Source: Thermomonas sp. S9
Lineage (GTDB): Bacteria; Pseudomonadota; Gammaproteobacteria; Xanthomonadales; Xanthomonadaceae
Direction of reading: 5' to 3'
Length of the DNA stretch: 64,000 nucleotides
Assembly: GCF_024704365.1 (NCBI RefSeq)
Contig: NZ_JAJDFY010000001.1
Span: forward strand, 2,523,001-2,587,000
The notes below the pieces were generated by a model. It did no database searches and had not been told where the DNA came from. It was given only the letters and a program-made list of their open reading frames with translations. Shown in pieces: positions 56,836 to 64,000 of this stretch (position 1 is its first letter; each line of letters starts with the position of its first letter). A program made the translations under genes and the position numbers.

Positions 56836-58455
56836 ATGTATCTGGCGTATTACGGCCTCACCGAGCCGCCATTCTCGCTCACCCCCGACCCGCGCTTCGT
56901 GCACTTGAGCGAACGCCACCGGGACGCGCTGGCGCACCTGCTGTACGGGATCGACCAGGGCGGCGGCGGCGGCTTCGTGCAGCTCACCGGCGAAGTCGGC
57001 ACCGGCAAGACCACCCTGAGCCGGCTGCTGCTGGAACAGCTGCCGGCGCACACGCGGGTGGCGCTGGTGCTGAATCCGCGCCAGACCCCGGTGGAACTGC
57101 TCGAAACCATCTGTGAGGAACTCAAGATCCCGATCGACGTCCGCCGCGGCAGCGCCAAGGCGCTGGTGGATGCGCTCAATGCCTATCTGCTGGACGCCTA
57201 TGCGCAGGGCCTGCGGGTGGTGGTGCTGATCGACGAGGCGCAGAACCTGCCGCCGGACACCCTGGAGCAGGTGCGGCTGCTGACCAATCTGGAAACCGCC
57301 ACCCAGAAACTGCTGCAGATCGTGCTGCTGGGCCAGCCGGAGCTGCGCACCCTGCTGGCGCGCCCGGAGCTGCGCCAGCTGGCGCAGCGGATCACCGCGC
57401 GCTATCACCTGCTGCCGCTGGATCCGGCCGAAACCGAGGCCTATCTGCGCCACCGCTGGCGGGTGGCCGGCGGCACCCGCTTTCCGTTCGATGCCGGCGC
57501 AGTGCGCCGCCTGCATGCGCGCGCCGGCGGGGTGCCGCGGCTGCTGAACGTGATCGCCGAACGCGCGCTGCTGGCCGGCTATGCGCGCGATGCGCTCACT
57601 ATCGACCGCCGCCTGGTGGATGCCGCTGCCGCCGAAGTGCTGCCGCCGCCGGCGCGCCCGCAGCGCCTGCGCACCGGCGCGATCGCCGCCGGCGTGGCGG
57701 TGATCGCACTGGCCGCGCTGCTGCTGGCGCTGGCCTGGCGCCGCCCGGCGGCAAGCCCCACCGCGAGTCCTGCGCCGACCGCCGCCGCGACGCCAGCTGC
57801 ACCCGCCGGCGCAACGCCTGCCGCAGCGCGCATCCCGCGGCTGGAAGCCGGCGCGCTGGCGATGCGCCTGCGCGCTGCCGAGGCCAGCCCCGCACCGGCC
57901 TGGCAGGCGCTGCTGCAGCTGTGGGAGCTGCCGGCGCGCGCGGTCACGGTCGCCCCCGACGGCCCCTGCACGCCCGCCACGGCGACGCCGGACCTGCACT
58001 GCGTGCAGGGCCGCGCGCGGCTGGACACCCTGATGGCACTGGATCGCCCGCTGCTGCTGCGCCTGCGCGACGGCACCGCCGGCGCCTGGGCGGTGCTGCT
58101 GGGCGCGGATGCCCGCAACGTGCGCCTGCGCCTGGGCGCCACCGTGTTCGACCTCGACCGCAGCCTGCTGCAGGCGCACTGGGACGGCGAGTACACCGGG
58201 CTGTGGCGCGGCCCGGCCATGCTCGAAACCCCGCCGCGCCCGGGCGCCCGGGGCGCCGCGGTGGACTGGCTGTGGCTGCGCCTGCTGCCGCAGGCCGCGC
58301 AGCCTGGCGCGCCTTACGATGCCCGCCTGCGCGCGGCGGTGCGCGAGTTCCAGAGCGCGCACGGCCTGCCGGCGGACGGCGTGGCCGGCAGCCTGACCCT
58401 GATGGCCCTGGCCAATGGCTTGCCCGGCCCGCGCCTGCAGCGGGCGCTGGAGTGA
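56836..58455 (+). CDS. gspA: GspA/ExeA-type AAA ATPase with peptidoglycan-binding domain
   Basis: 539 residues. The N-terminal AAA+ module begins YLAYYGLTEPPFSLTPDPRF, with Walker A GEVGTGKTTLSRLL and Walker B VVVLIDEAQNLPP. A single membrane helix lies at ~residue 280 (IAAGVAVIALAALLLALAW), then a Pro/Ala linker. The periplasmic part ends in a PG_binding_1 domain (AAVREFQSAHGLPADGVAGS). ExeA and ExeB help assemble the type II secretin through peptidoglycan. The gene is directly followed by the gspB-like gene (four bases between), so they form the expected pair. The main T2SS operon is not in the window. Confidence 0.92.
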   Translation: MYLAYYGLTEPPFSLTPDPRFVHLSERHRDALAHLLYGIDQGGGGGFVQLTGEVGTGKTTLSRLLLEQLPAHTRVALVLNPRQTPVELLETICEELKIPIDVRRGSAKALVDALNAYLLDAYAQGLRVVVLIDEAQNLPPDTLEQVRLLTNLETATQKLLQIVLLGQPELRTLLARPELRQLAQRITARYHLLPLDPAETEAYLRHRWRVAGGTRFPFDAGAVRRLHARAGGVPRLLNVIAERALLAGYARDALTIDRRLVDAAAAEVLPPPARPQRLRTGAIAAGVAVIALAALLLALAWRRPAASPTASPAPTAAATPAAPAGATPAAARIPRLEAGALAMRLRAAEASPAPAWQALLQLWELPARAVTVAPDGPCTPATATPDLHCVQGRARLDTLMALDRPLLLRLRDGTAGAWAVLLGADARNVRLRLGATVFDLDRSLLQAHWDGEYTGLWRGPAMLETPPRPGARGAAVDWLWLRLLPQAAQPGAPYDARLRAAVREFQSAHGLPADGVAGSLTLMALANGLPGPRLQRALE

Positions 58456-58459
58456 TGCG

Positions 58460-59105
58460 ATGTCGCTGATCCTGGAAGCCCTGCGCAAATCCGAAGCCGA
58501 ACGCCGCCGCGACCGCGCGCCCGACCTGCGGCTGGAGCTGCCGCCGGCACCGCTCTCGCGCGCGCCCACCGCCCGCCCGCTGCCATGGCTGGGCGCGATC
58601 GCGCTGGCCGTGCTGGCGCTGGCGCTCTGGCTTACCTTGCGCGAACGCGCACCGGCCGCCAGCGCACCGCCGACCAGCGCGCCCGCCGCCCGACCCGCAG
58701 TCGAAACACCGGGCCTCGCCACGCCGCTGCCGCAGGTGGTCGCGCATCCCGCGTCCACCGCCGCCACAGCGACGACCGCACCGGCCGCACCGGCCGCGCC
58801 GATCGCCGCCGCCTCGCTCCCGTCGCCGCCATCACCAGCACCTGTCGCCCCGCCATCTCCCGCACCCGCGCCCGCACCCGCGCCGGCGGCGGATGCCATC
58901 CCCGACATCGCCAGCACCGGCCTGCCGCCGGTGAAACTGAGCATGCACGTGTGGGACGCCGACCCCGCCCGCCGCTTCGTCATCCTCGACGGCCAGCGCA
59001 TGGGCGAAGGCGACCGCAACGGCAGCCTCACCGTGGTGGCGATCGACCGCAAGGGCGTGGTGATCGAACGCGACGGCCAGCGCGCCCGCATCCCCCCTGC
59101 CATGA
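58460..59105 (+). CDS. gspB: GspB/ExeB-like general secretion protein (reads into the next gene as sequenced)
   Basis: ATG 58460 lies four bases after the gspA stop. The protein has a short cytoplasmic head (MSLILEALRKSEAERRRDR), a membrane helix (WLGAIALAVLALALWLTL), a long Pro/Ala linker and a GspB-type C-terminal domain (SMHVWDADPARRFVILDGQR, DRKGVVIERDGQRARI). It couples GspA to the type II secretin. As given, the frame does not stop but runs into the S4 gene, to 59446. A run of six C at 59092-59097 is responsible: with five, the protein ends R-I-P-L-P at the TGA 59103-59105, six bases before the next ATG. The natural end is therefore probably 59105. Confidence 0.8.
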
Positions 59106-59110
59106 CCGCC

Positions 59111-59342
59111 ATGCCCACCATCGACTTCACCCTCGAGCCGCGATTTCATCGAACTCAACCAGCTGCTGAAACTGGCCGGCCTATGCGCTTCCGGCGGCGC
59201 CGGCAAGCAGCTGGTGGCCAGCGGCGCGGTGCAGGTGGACGGCACGCTGGAACTGCGCAAGACCGCCAAGATCCGCGCCGGCCAGCGGGTGCGGGTGGGC
59301 GCGATCGAGATCCGGGTGGCGGCGATGGACGCCTCGCCCTGA
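59111..59342 (+). pseudogene. S4-domain RNA-binding protein, YbcJ-like (one frame break)
   Basis: ATG 59111 opens MPTIDFTLEPRDFIELNQLL when repaired. It continues KLAGLCASGGAGKQLVASGA, VQVDG, RKTAKIRAGQRVRV, the S4 alpha-L motif of the small YbcJ family (about 70-78 residues). It probably binds structured RNA or the ribosome. The frame breaks at about 59141: CCGCGATTTC lacks one base of an Arg codon before D-F-I-E-L. Together with the homopolymer just upstream, two errors within 50 bp fuse and scramble gspB and this gene. Confidence 0.8.
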
Positions 59343-59424
59343 GGGCATCGGATCCGTGTGAGGAACACCGCGCCGGTGCGAATCATGGGGCGAGAAACGC
59401 ACCGACGTGCGCACCGGGAACTCC

Positions 59425-59955
59425 ATGCACACCTCCGCCGCCATGACCGATGCCCAGCGCCGCAGCGACTTCCAGGCGCTGTTCCAGCGTCACCGCGGGA
59501 TCGTGTTCAAGGTCGCGCACACCTATGCGCGGCATCCCGAGGACCGCGCCGACCTGGTGCAGGAGATCGCCGCCCAGCTGTGGCGCTCCTTCCCCGAGTT
59601 CGACCCGCTGCGCAGCTTCACCACCTGGATGTACCGGGTGGCGCTGAACGTGGCGATCAGCCACGTGCGCACGCAGGCACTGCGCCACCGGCACGACGGC
59701 GGTTCACTGGAAGCGGCGCCGCAGGAGATCGCCGATACGCAGGCCCGCGAACCCGATGAACACCACGCGCAGCAACAGCAGATCGCGCTGCTGCAACGCT
59801 TCATCCAGCACCAGCCACCGCTGGAACGCGCGTTGCTGCTGCTCTATCTGGACGAGCGTCCGCAGCGCGAGATCGCGGCCGTGCTTGGCCTGAGCGAAAC
59901 CAATGTCTCCACCCGCATCGGCCGGCTGAAGCAGCGCCTGCGCGACGCGACCTGA
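59425..59955 (+). CDS. ECF-type RNA polymerase sigma factor
   Basis: About 176 residues from ATG 59425; an upstream GTG (59407) and a later ATG (59443) are also in frame. Region 2 reads FQRHRGIVFKVAHTYARHPE and ADLVQEIAAQLWRSFPEFD with FTTWMYRVALNVAI. Region 4 reads LDERPQREIAAVLGLSETNV, then STRIGRLKQRLRD. The next gene, 27 bp on, encodes a small membrane protein that may hold it at the membrane. This layout repeats the sigma/anti-sigma idea at 24.6-25.2 kb with unrelated partners. Confidence 0.9.
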   Translation: MHTSAAMTDAQRRSDFQALFQRHRGIVFKVAHTYARHPEDRADLVQEIAAQLWRSFPEFDPLRSFTTWMYRVALNVAISHVRTQALRHRHDGGSLEAAPQEIADTQAREPDEHHAQQQQIALLQRFIQHQPPLERALLLLYLDERPQREIAAVLGLSETNVSTRIGRLKQRLRDAT

Positions 59956-59982
59956 CCACGACGAATCACGGGAGAACGGGCG

Positions 59983-60630
59983 ATGGAACCGGATGAGATC
60001 AAGGCGGCATGGCAGGCTCTGGACGCGCGCCTCGCGCGGCAGGAAGACCTGCAGCGCGAGCTGCTGCGCGGGCAGCACCAGCAGCAGGCGCAGCGCCAGC
60101 TGCGGCCGCTGCGGATCGGACTGCTGCTGCAGGCCCTGCTCGGCGTCGGGCTGGTGCTGCTGGGCGTCGGCTGCTGGCGCACCAATCCGGGCATTCCCGG
60201 CCTGCTGGCCACCGGCATCGCGCTGCACGCCTTCGGGGTGCTGCACATCGTGTTCGCGGTGGCGGTGCTGACGCTCACCGCCGGCATTCGGCCATCGTCC
60301 GCGGTGCTCACGATCCAGCGCCGGCTGCGCGCGCTGCTACGCCTGCAACGGCTCAATTCCGCCGTATGCGGAGCGCCCTGGTGGATCGGCTGGGTGCTGG
60401 TGGTGGTCGGCGTCGCCGGGCAGACGCCGGTCGCGCCGGGAACGCCGACCCCGGCCTGGGTCTGGGCCAGCCTCGCGCTGGGCCTGGCCGGCACGCTGGC
60501 GACCTGGGCCTGGATGGCGCGCTCGCTGCGCCGCCCCGACACTTCGCGCGGGTGGCTGGACGATGGCGCCGACGGCATTCGCCGCAGCCTGCGGCTGTAC
60601 GAGGACGTGGCGCGCTTCGAGCGCGACTGA
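59983..60630 (+). CDS. Four-helix membrane protein, possible partner of the ECF sigma factor
   Basis: I do not recognise the family. The 215-residue protein begins MEPDEIKAAWQALDARLARQ, a charged amphipathic helix typical of small sigma-linked proteins. Four membrane helices follow (LLLQALLGVGLVLLGVGCW, LLATGIALHAFGVLHIVF, WWIGWVLVVVGVAG, VWASLALGLAGTLATWAW). It ends in a cytoplasmic tail (SLRRPDTSRGWLDDG). It lies 27 bp after the sigma gene, with GGGAGAACGGGCG before the ATG. An anti-sigma or sensor role is inferred only from position. Confidence 0.75.
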   Translation: MEPDEIKAAWQALDARLARQEDLQRELLRGQHQQQAQRQLRPLRIGLLLQALLGVGLVLLGVGCWRTNPGIPGLLATGIALHAFGVLHIVFAVAVLTLTAGIRPSSAVLTIQRRLRALLRLQRLNSAVCGAPWWIGWVLVVVGVAGQTPVAPGTPTPAWVWASLALGLAGTLATWAWMARSLRRPDTSRGWLDDGADGIRRSLRLYEDVARFERD

Positions 60631-60642
60631 GGCGATGCCGGC

Positions 60643-61764
60643 CTAGTGCGCCGGCGATGCACCCTCTCCGCCGACGGCGTGTTCGGCCACACCGGCGCCG
60701 GCAGGCGGCGCATCCGGGATGGCCGGTGCGGGCTCCGGAGGCGGTGCGGCAGGCGGGATCGCCAGCACCGCACCGTCGAGCTCGGCCATCGGGCTTTCGA
60801 TCGGGCACTTCGGGTCGGGGAAGCCGTAGCGTTCGCGCAGGGCCAGGCCGCACGCGTTGATGTCGGCGACGTCCTGGTGCGCGGCATCGGCCGGCTGCAG
60901 GCACTGCTGCTCGAAGGCGCGCCGGAAGGCGTCGCGGCGGCGCAGGAACGCGGTGCCGCAGGTCTGCGCCAGGCGGATGCGACCGAGGTCGTCCTCCACC
61001 GCATTCGCACCGGACAGACCAAAAGCCTCCAGTTCCTCGTCGGTCAGGATGCGCAGCTTGCGGTTGGGCACGGTGGTCATCAAGTCGTAGACCTCGATCG
61101 AGGCGCCATTGCGTTCGAGGTAGTTGCGCAGCTCGTCACTGATCCGGCGCAGCGCCTCGCCCAGCTCGCGCCGCGAGCGCACCAGTGACTGCAGCGCGAT
61201 CATGCGGTGGATCCCCACCGGTCCGACGATCACGCGCATGTCGCCGGCGGCCAGGATCAGCACGCAGGCGCTGTAGCAGACCGAATCGCCACGCACCCAG
61301 ATCGTCCAGTCGTTCTCGCCGATCGCATCGCCGGCGCGCATCGCCGCCTCCACGCTGCCGCCGCTGGAGTCGATATCGAGGATGCGCTTGCCGATCCCCA
61401 GATCACCGGCGACCTTGCCGGCGCGCTCGGCCAGCGCGGCGAAGCTGGCGGTGACCTTGCCCTTGTAGCGCAGCCGCATCAGGCCGGTGGCGCGGCAGTC
61501 CTGCATGGTCTTGCGCAGGTCGAGGTAGGCCAGCGAGAGCACCGGGCGGCCGTCGCCCTGGTGGTAGTCGGCGCTGCAGTCGATCCACGCATCGCCCGCC
61601 TCCAGCCGCTGCGGCGACCAGTCGATCTCGGCCTGCGGCTTGCGCTGCACGCGCGGAGCCGGCGGTGCGATCGGCGTAGCAGCGGCCTCGGGGGCGGGTT
61701 CCGGTGGACGGCTGCAGGCAGCGGCCAGCAGGCAGGACAGGGACAACAACCAGCGCAGGCGCAT
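60643..61764 (-). CDS. Lipoprotein with ClpP/crotonase-like serine peptidase fold
   Basis: 373 residues. The N-terminus (RWLLSLSCLLAAACSRPPEP) has a lipobox LAAAC, so it is a lipoprotein. A Pro-rich linker leads to a domain with ILDIDSSGGSVEAAMRAGDA, then SVCYSACVLILAAGDMRVI with a candidate Ser, and GPVGIHRM with a candidate His. These match the ClpP-fold order GG..., S-A, H. A helical region (RRELGEALRRISDELRNYLE) and a Cys-bearing tail follow. It may be an envelope protease; the substrate is unknown. It ends 12 bp from the convergent membrane-protein gene. Confidence 0.82.
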   Translation of the reverse strand: MRLRWLLSLSCLLAAACSRPPEPAPEAAATPIAPPAPRVQRKPQAEIDWSPQRLEAGDAWIDCSADYHQGDGRPVLSLAYLDLRKTMQDCRATGLMRLRYKGKVTASFAALAERAGKVAGDLGIGKRILDIDSSGGSVEAAMRAGDAIGENDWTIWVRGDSVCYSACVLILAAGDMRVIVGPVGIHRMIALQSLVRSRRELGEALRRISDELRNYLERNGASIEVYDLMTTVPNRKLRILTDEELEAFGLSGANAVEDDLGRIRLAQTCGTAFLRRRDAFRRAFEQQCLQPADAAHQDVADINACGLALRERYGFPDPKCPIESPMAELDGAVLAIPPAAPPPEPAPAIPDAPPAGAGVAEHAVGGEGASPAH

Positions 61765-61878
61765 CGCGGGGATCGGTAGGAGGTCGCGGCCAGTCTAGTG
61801 GCCCGGCGCGGCGCTGCCCACAACCGCGGGTGAACCCGGCCGCGGCCGGCCTGCGCTGCAAACCTGCGATCATGGGCC

Positions 61879-63261
61879 ATGCAGACCCCCGCCACGTTCG
61901 CCGACCTCGCACTGCCGCCCGCGCTCGCGCCCGGCCTCGACGCCCTCGGCTACACCGCGCTCACGCCGGTGCAGGCGCAGGCCCTCCCCGCCATCCTCGC
62001 CGGCCGCGACCTGATCGCGCAGGCGCCCACCGGCAGCGGCAAGACCGCGGCCTTCGGGCTGGGCCTGCTGCAGCGGATCGACCCCGCAACCGGCGGCACG
62101 CAGGCGCTGGTGCTCTGCCCCACCCGCGAGCTGGCCGACCAGGTGGGCAAGCAGCTGCGCAAGCTGGCCACCGGCATCGCCAACCTCAAGCTGTCGGTGC
62201 TGTGCGGCGGGATCCCGCTGGCGCCGCAGCTGGCCTCGCTGGCGCATCCACCGCACGTGGTGGTGGGCACGCCCGGGCGCGTGCTGGAACTGGTGCAGAA
62301 GGACGCGCTGGATCTGCGCGGCGTGCGCGTGCTGGTGCTGGACGAGGCCGACCGCATGCTGGACATGGGCTTCGACGAACCGATCCGCGCGCTGGCCAGG
62401 CGCACCCCGAAGGACCGCCAGGGGCTGTTGTTCTCGGCCACCTTTCCCGACGCCATCCGCACCCTGGCCACCGCCATGCTGCGCGCGCCGGTGGAAGTCA
62501 GCGTGGGCGGCGGCGGGCAGCCGGCGACGATCGAGGCGCGCTTCTTCGAGGCCGACCCGGCGCGGCGCGCCCCGCAGCTGGCCGCGCTGCTGCTGCAGTT
62601 CAACCCGGCCTCCACCGTGGTGTTCTGCAACATGCGCAAGGACACCGAAGAGGTCGTGGCCTCGCTGGCGCACTACGGCTTCGACGCGCTGGCCCTGCAC
62701 GGCGACATGGAGCAGCGCGACCGCGAGGAAGTGCTGGTGCGCTTTTCCAACCGCAGCTGCAACGTGCTGGTGGCCAGCGACGTGGCCGCGCGCGGGCTGG
62801 ACATCGACGACATCGGCGCGGTGGTGAACTTCGAGCTTCCCACCGACGTCGACACCTACCTGCACCGCATCGGCCGCACCGGCCGCGCCGGGCGCGACGG
62901 CCTCGCCCTGAGCCTGGTCGCCGAGAAGGAGCGCGGACGCGCCACCCTGATCGAGGAACGCCAGGGAACCCCGATCCGCTTCGAACGCATCGCCGCGCTG
63001 GACGGCAAGCCGCGCGGCGTGCCGCAGGCGGCGATGGCGACGCTGCGCATCGATGCCGGCCGCACCGACAAGCTGCGCCCCGGCGATATCGTCGGCGCGC
63101 TGACTGGTGAGGCCGGGCTGCACAAGGACGCGATCGGCAAGATCGACGTCTATCCCACCCGCAGCTACGTCGCCATCGCACGCGCGCAGGCCGACCGCGC
63201 GCTGGAGCGCCTGCGCGCCGGCAGGATCAAGGGCCGCCGTCTGCGCCTCCACCGGCTGTAG
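61879..63261 (+). CDS. dbpA: DEAD-box ATP-dependent RNA helicase DbpA
   Basis: 460 residues. Helicase motifs in order: Q motif (GYTALTPVQAQALP), I (APTGSGKTAAF), Ia (PTRELADQV), Ib (TPGRVLEL), II (DEAD), III (SAT in LLFSATFP), IV (TVVFCNM), V (ASDVAARGLDID), VI (HRIGRTGRAGR). The C-terminal domain (DKLRPGDIVGALTGEAGL, GKIDVYPTRSYVAI) is the DbpA RNA-binding domain, which recognises hairpin 92 of 23S rRNA. It remodels the large subunit during assembly in the cytoplasm. Intact and monocistronic. Confidence 0.96.
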   Translation: MQTPATFADLALPPALAPGLDALGYTALTPVQAQALPAILAGRDLIAQAPTGSGKTAAFGLGLLQRIDPATGGTQALVLCPTRELADQVGKQLRKLATGIANLKLSVLCGGIPLAPQLASLAHPPHVVVGTPGRVLELVQKDALDLRGVRVLVLDEADRMLDMGFDEPIRALARRTPKDRQGLLFSATFPDAIRTLATAMLRAPVEVSVGGGGQPATIEARFFEADPARRAPQLAALLLQFNPASTVVFCNMRKDTEEVVASLAHYGFDALALHGDMEQRDREEVLVRFSNRSCNVLVASDVAARGLDIDDIGAVVNFELPTDVDTYLHRIGRTGRAGRDGLALSLVAEKERGRATLIEERQGTPIRFERIAALDGKPRGVPQAAMATLRIDAGRTDKLRPGDIVGALTGEAGLHKDAIGKIDVYPTRSYVAIARAQADRALERLRAGRIKGRRLRLHRL

Positions 63262-63277
63262 CCGGCGAAGGCGGTGC

Positions 63278-64000
63278 TCACTGCGACTGTGCGGCCAGCA
63301 CCCGCCGCACCAGTGCCAACGACGCCATGGCCACCAGGCTGGCACCGGCCACCATCACCACCTCGAACGGCCACAGGTTGTGCGAGGTGGGGTCGCGCGC
63401 GGTGTCCAGCACGATGCGCAGCAGCACGAACGCCACCGCGGCCGCCGGCACCGCCGCCAGCCAGCGCCATCCGCCGCGCCAGCGCCAGAGGGCCCAAAGC
63501 GGCCAGCCGATGCCGGCCCCCGCCAGCCCGAGCATCAGCAGCATGAAGCCGCTGAACCACACCATCGCCCCGGCCGACGGCGGCACCTGCGCCGCCTGCG
63601 CACGCAGCTGGTCGGCGCGCGCATGTTCCTGCGCACGCAGCGCCGCCACCCAGCCCGGTGGCGCGCCCGGCGCCGGGGCATCGGCCTCGACCGTCACCGA
63701 CAGCGGCCAGCGCGCGATTTCCGGGGTGCTCGCGGGGCGGCCATCGCCGGCACTGACGCGCACCTCGTCCACCTGCCCCGGCTTGAACAGGAAGAAGAAC
63801 CCGAGCGCCTCGCCATCGCCGGAATACTGCAGCGACGGGCTGCTGCCCGCCTCCACCGGGCGTCCACGGAAATACGGACGCGCCCACAGGTGGACCGGCG
63901 CCGGCGCGGCATAGCCGATGCGCAGGTACACCGCCTGGTTCGGCGGCACCCGGATCTCGGGTCCAGGCGGGAAGGTCTCGCGCAGCTCCACCACAGGCGT
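63278..64000 (-). CDS. Membrane protein of unknown function, N-terminus beyond the window
   Basis: At least 240 residues; the frame is open at the window edge, so the true start lies outside. The visible N-terminal half is soluble and beta-rich (RVPPNQAVYLRIGYAAPAPV, FFFLFKPGQVDEVRVS), probably periplasmic. Three membrane helices follow (MVWFSGFMLLMLGLAGAGIG, WLAAVPAAAVAFVLLRIVL, VVMVAGASLVAMASLALV), then a short tail ending LAAQSQ. I do not recognise the family. It converges on dbpA with only 16 bp between. Confidence 0.75.
   Translation of the reverse strand, partial: TPVVELRETFPPGPEIRVPPNQAVYLRIGYAAPAPVHLWARPYFRGRPVEAGSSPSLQYSGDGEALGFFFLFKPGQVDEVRVSAGDGRPASTPEIARWPLSVTVEADAPAPGAPPGWVAALRAQEHARADQLRAQAAQVPPSAGAMVWFSGFMLLMLGLAGAGIGWPLWALWRWRGGWRWLAAVPAAAVAFVLLRIVLDTARDPTSHNLWPFEVVMVAGASLVAMASLALVRRVLAAQSQ

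Noticed and set aside
58460-59446. A natural GspB-S4 fusion protein
   Set aside because: The fusion depends on a six-C run. With one C fewer, GspB stops six bases before a good ATG that opens a normal-length S4 protein.

Overview
The window comes from a very GC-rich gammaproteobacterium, most likely of the Xanthomonadaceae/Lysobacteraceae (Lysobacter, Luteimonas, Thermomonas, Xanthomonas group). The evidence is the metX-metB-hom operon behind a SAM-I riboswitch, single-chain AceE and MaeB, Sec-exported YD-repeat (RHS) proteins, many large periplasmic-propeller signalling proteins, and leaderless-looking promoters. The genus is an inference; no rRNA or tRNA gene is visible.

Layout. 1-11.2 kb: end of hemE, a propeller hybrid histidine kinase (broken), a glutaredoxin-like protein, L-serine dehydratase, a propeller diguanylate cyclase (broken) and a MASE1-GGDEF-EAL protein. 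11.1-14.9 kb: the methionine operon metX-metB-hom, with promoter, SAM-I riboswitch and a hairpin that can hide the metX ribosome binding site. 14.9-25.2 kb: M23 peptidase, HDOD protein, prfC, CBS protein, polyprenyl-type glycosyltransferase, mtgA, hslO, an exported protein, and an ECF sigma/anti-sigma/DUF4097 operon. 25.2-32.1 kb: a hairpin repeat, aceE, maeB and a polytopic membrane protein.

32.1-50.2 kb is an accessory island. It holds a dead IS110-type transposase and then, read right to left, two Sec-exported RHS genes. The second RHS gene ends in an M15-like peptidase toxin tip followed by a periplasmic immunity gene. Behind it lie two head-to-tail copies of a 5.5 kb unit. Each unit carries a XRE regulator, a P-loop ATPase with a DNA-level iteron array, a tyrosine recombinase, about 1 kb of hairpin-rich non-coding DNA and, in-frame at the RHS seam, a further toxin tip. 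The final displaced tip is a different toxin with a cytoplasmic-type immunity gene. The seams fall at the same RHS codons (Tyr-Ala-Asn-Asn-Asn) each time, so the island reads as a recombinase-driven toxin-tip cassette array, analogous to an integron. This is the main candidate for an undescribed system; its mobility is inferred.

50.2-64 kb: a QEGLA-motif metallopeptidase-like gene, rsgA, an alanine aminotransferase, a beta-lactamase-fold hydrolase, an EamA transporter, gspA/gspB, an S4 RNA-binding protein, an ECF sigma gene, a ClpP-fold lipoprotein, dbpA and a partial membrane protein.

Caution: at least a dozen genes carry single-base indels, mostly in runs of G or C, and the two 5.5 kb copies differ only in two such runs. 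Many 'broken' genes may therefore be assembly errors. Genes whose frame is interrupted in the sequence as given are typed 'pseudogene' here, with the repair stated.
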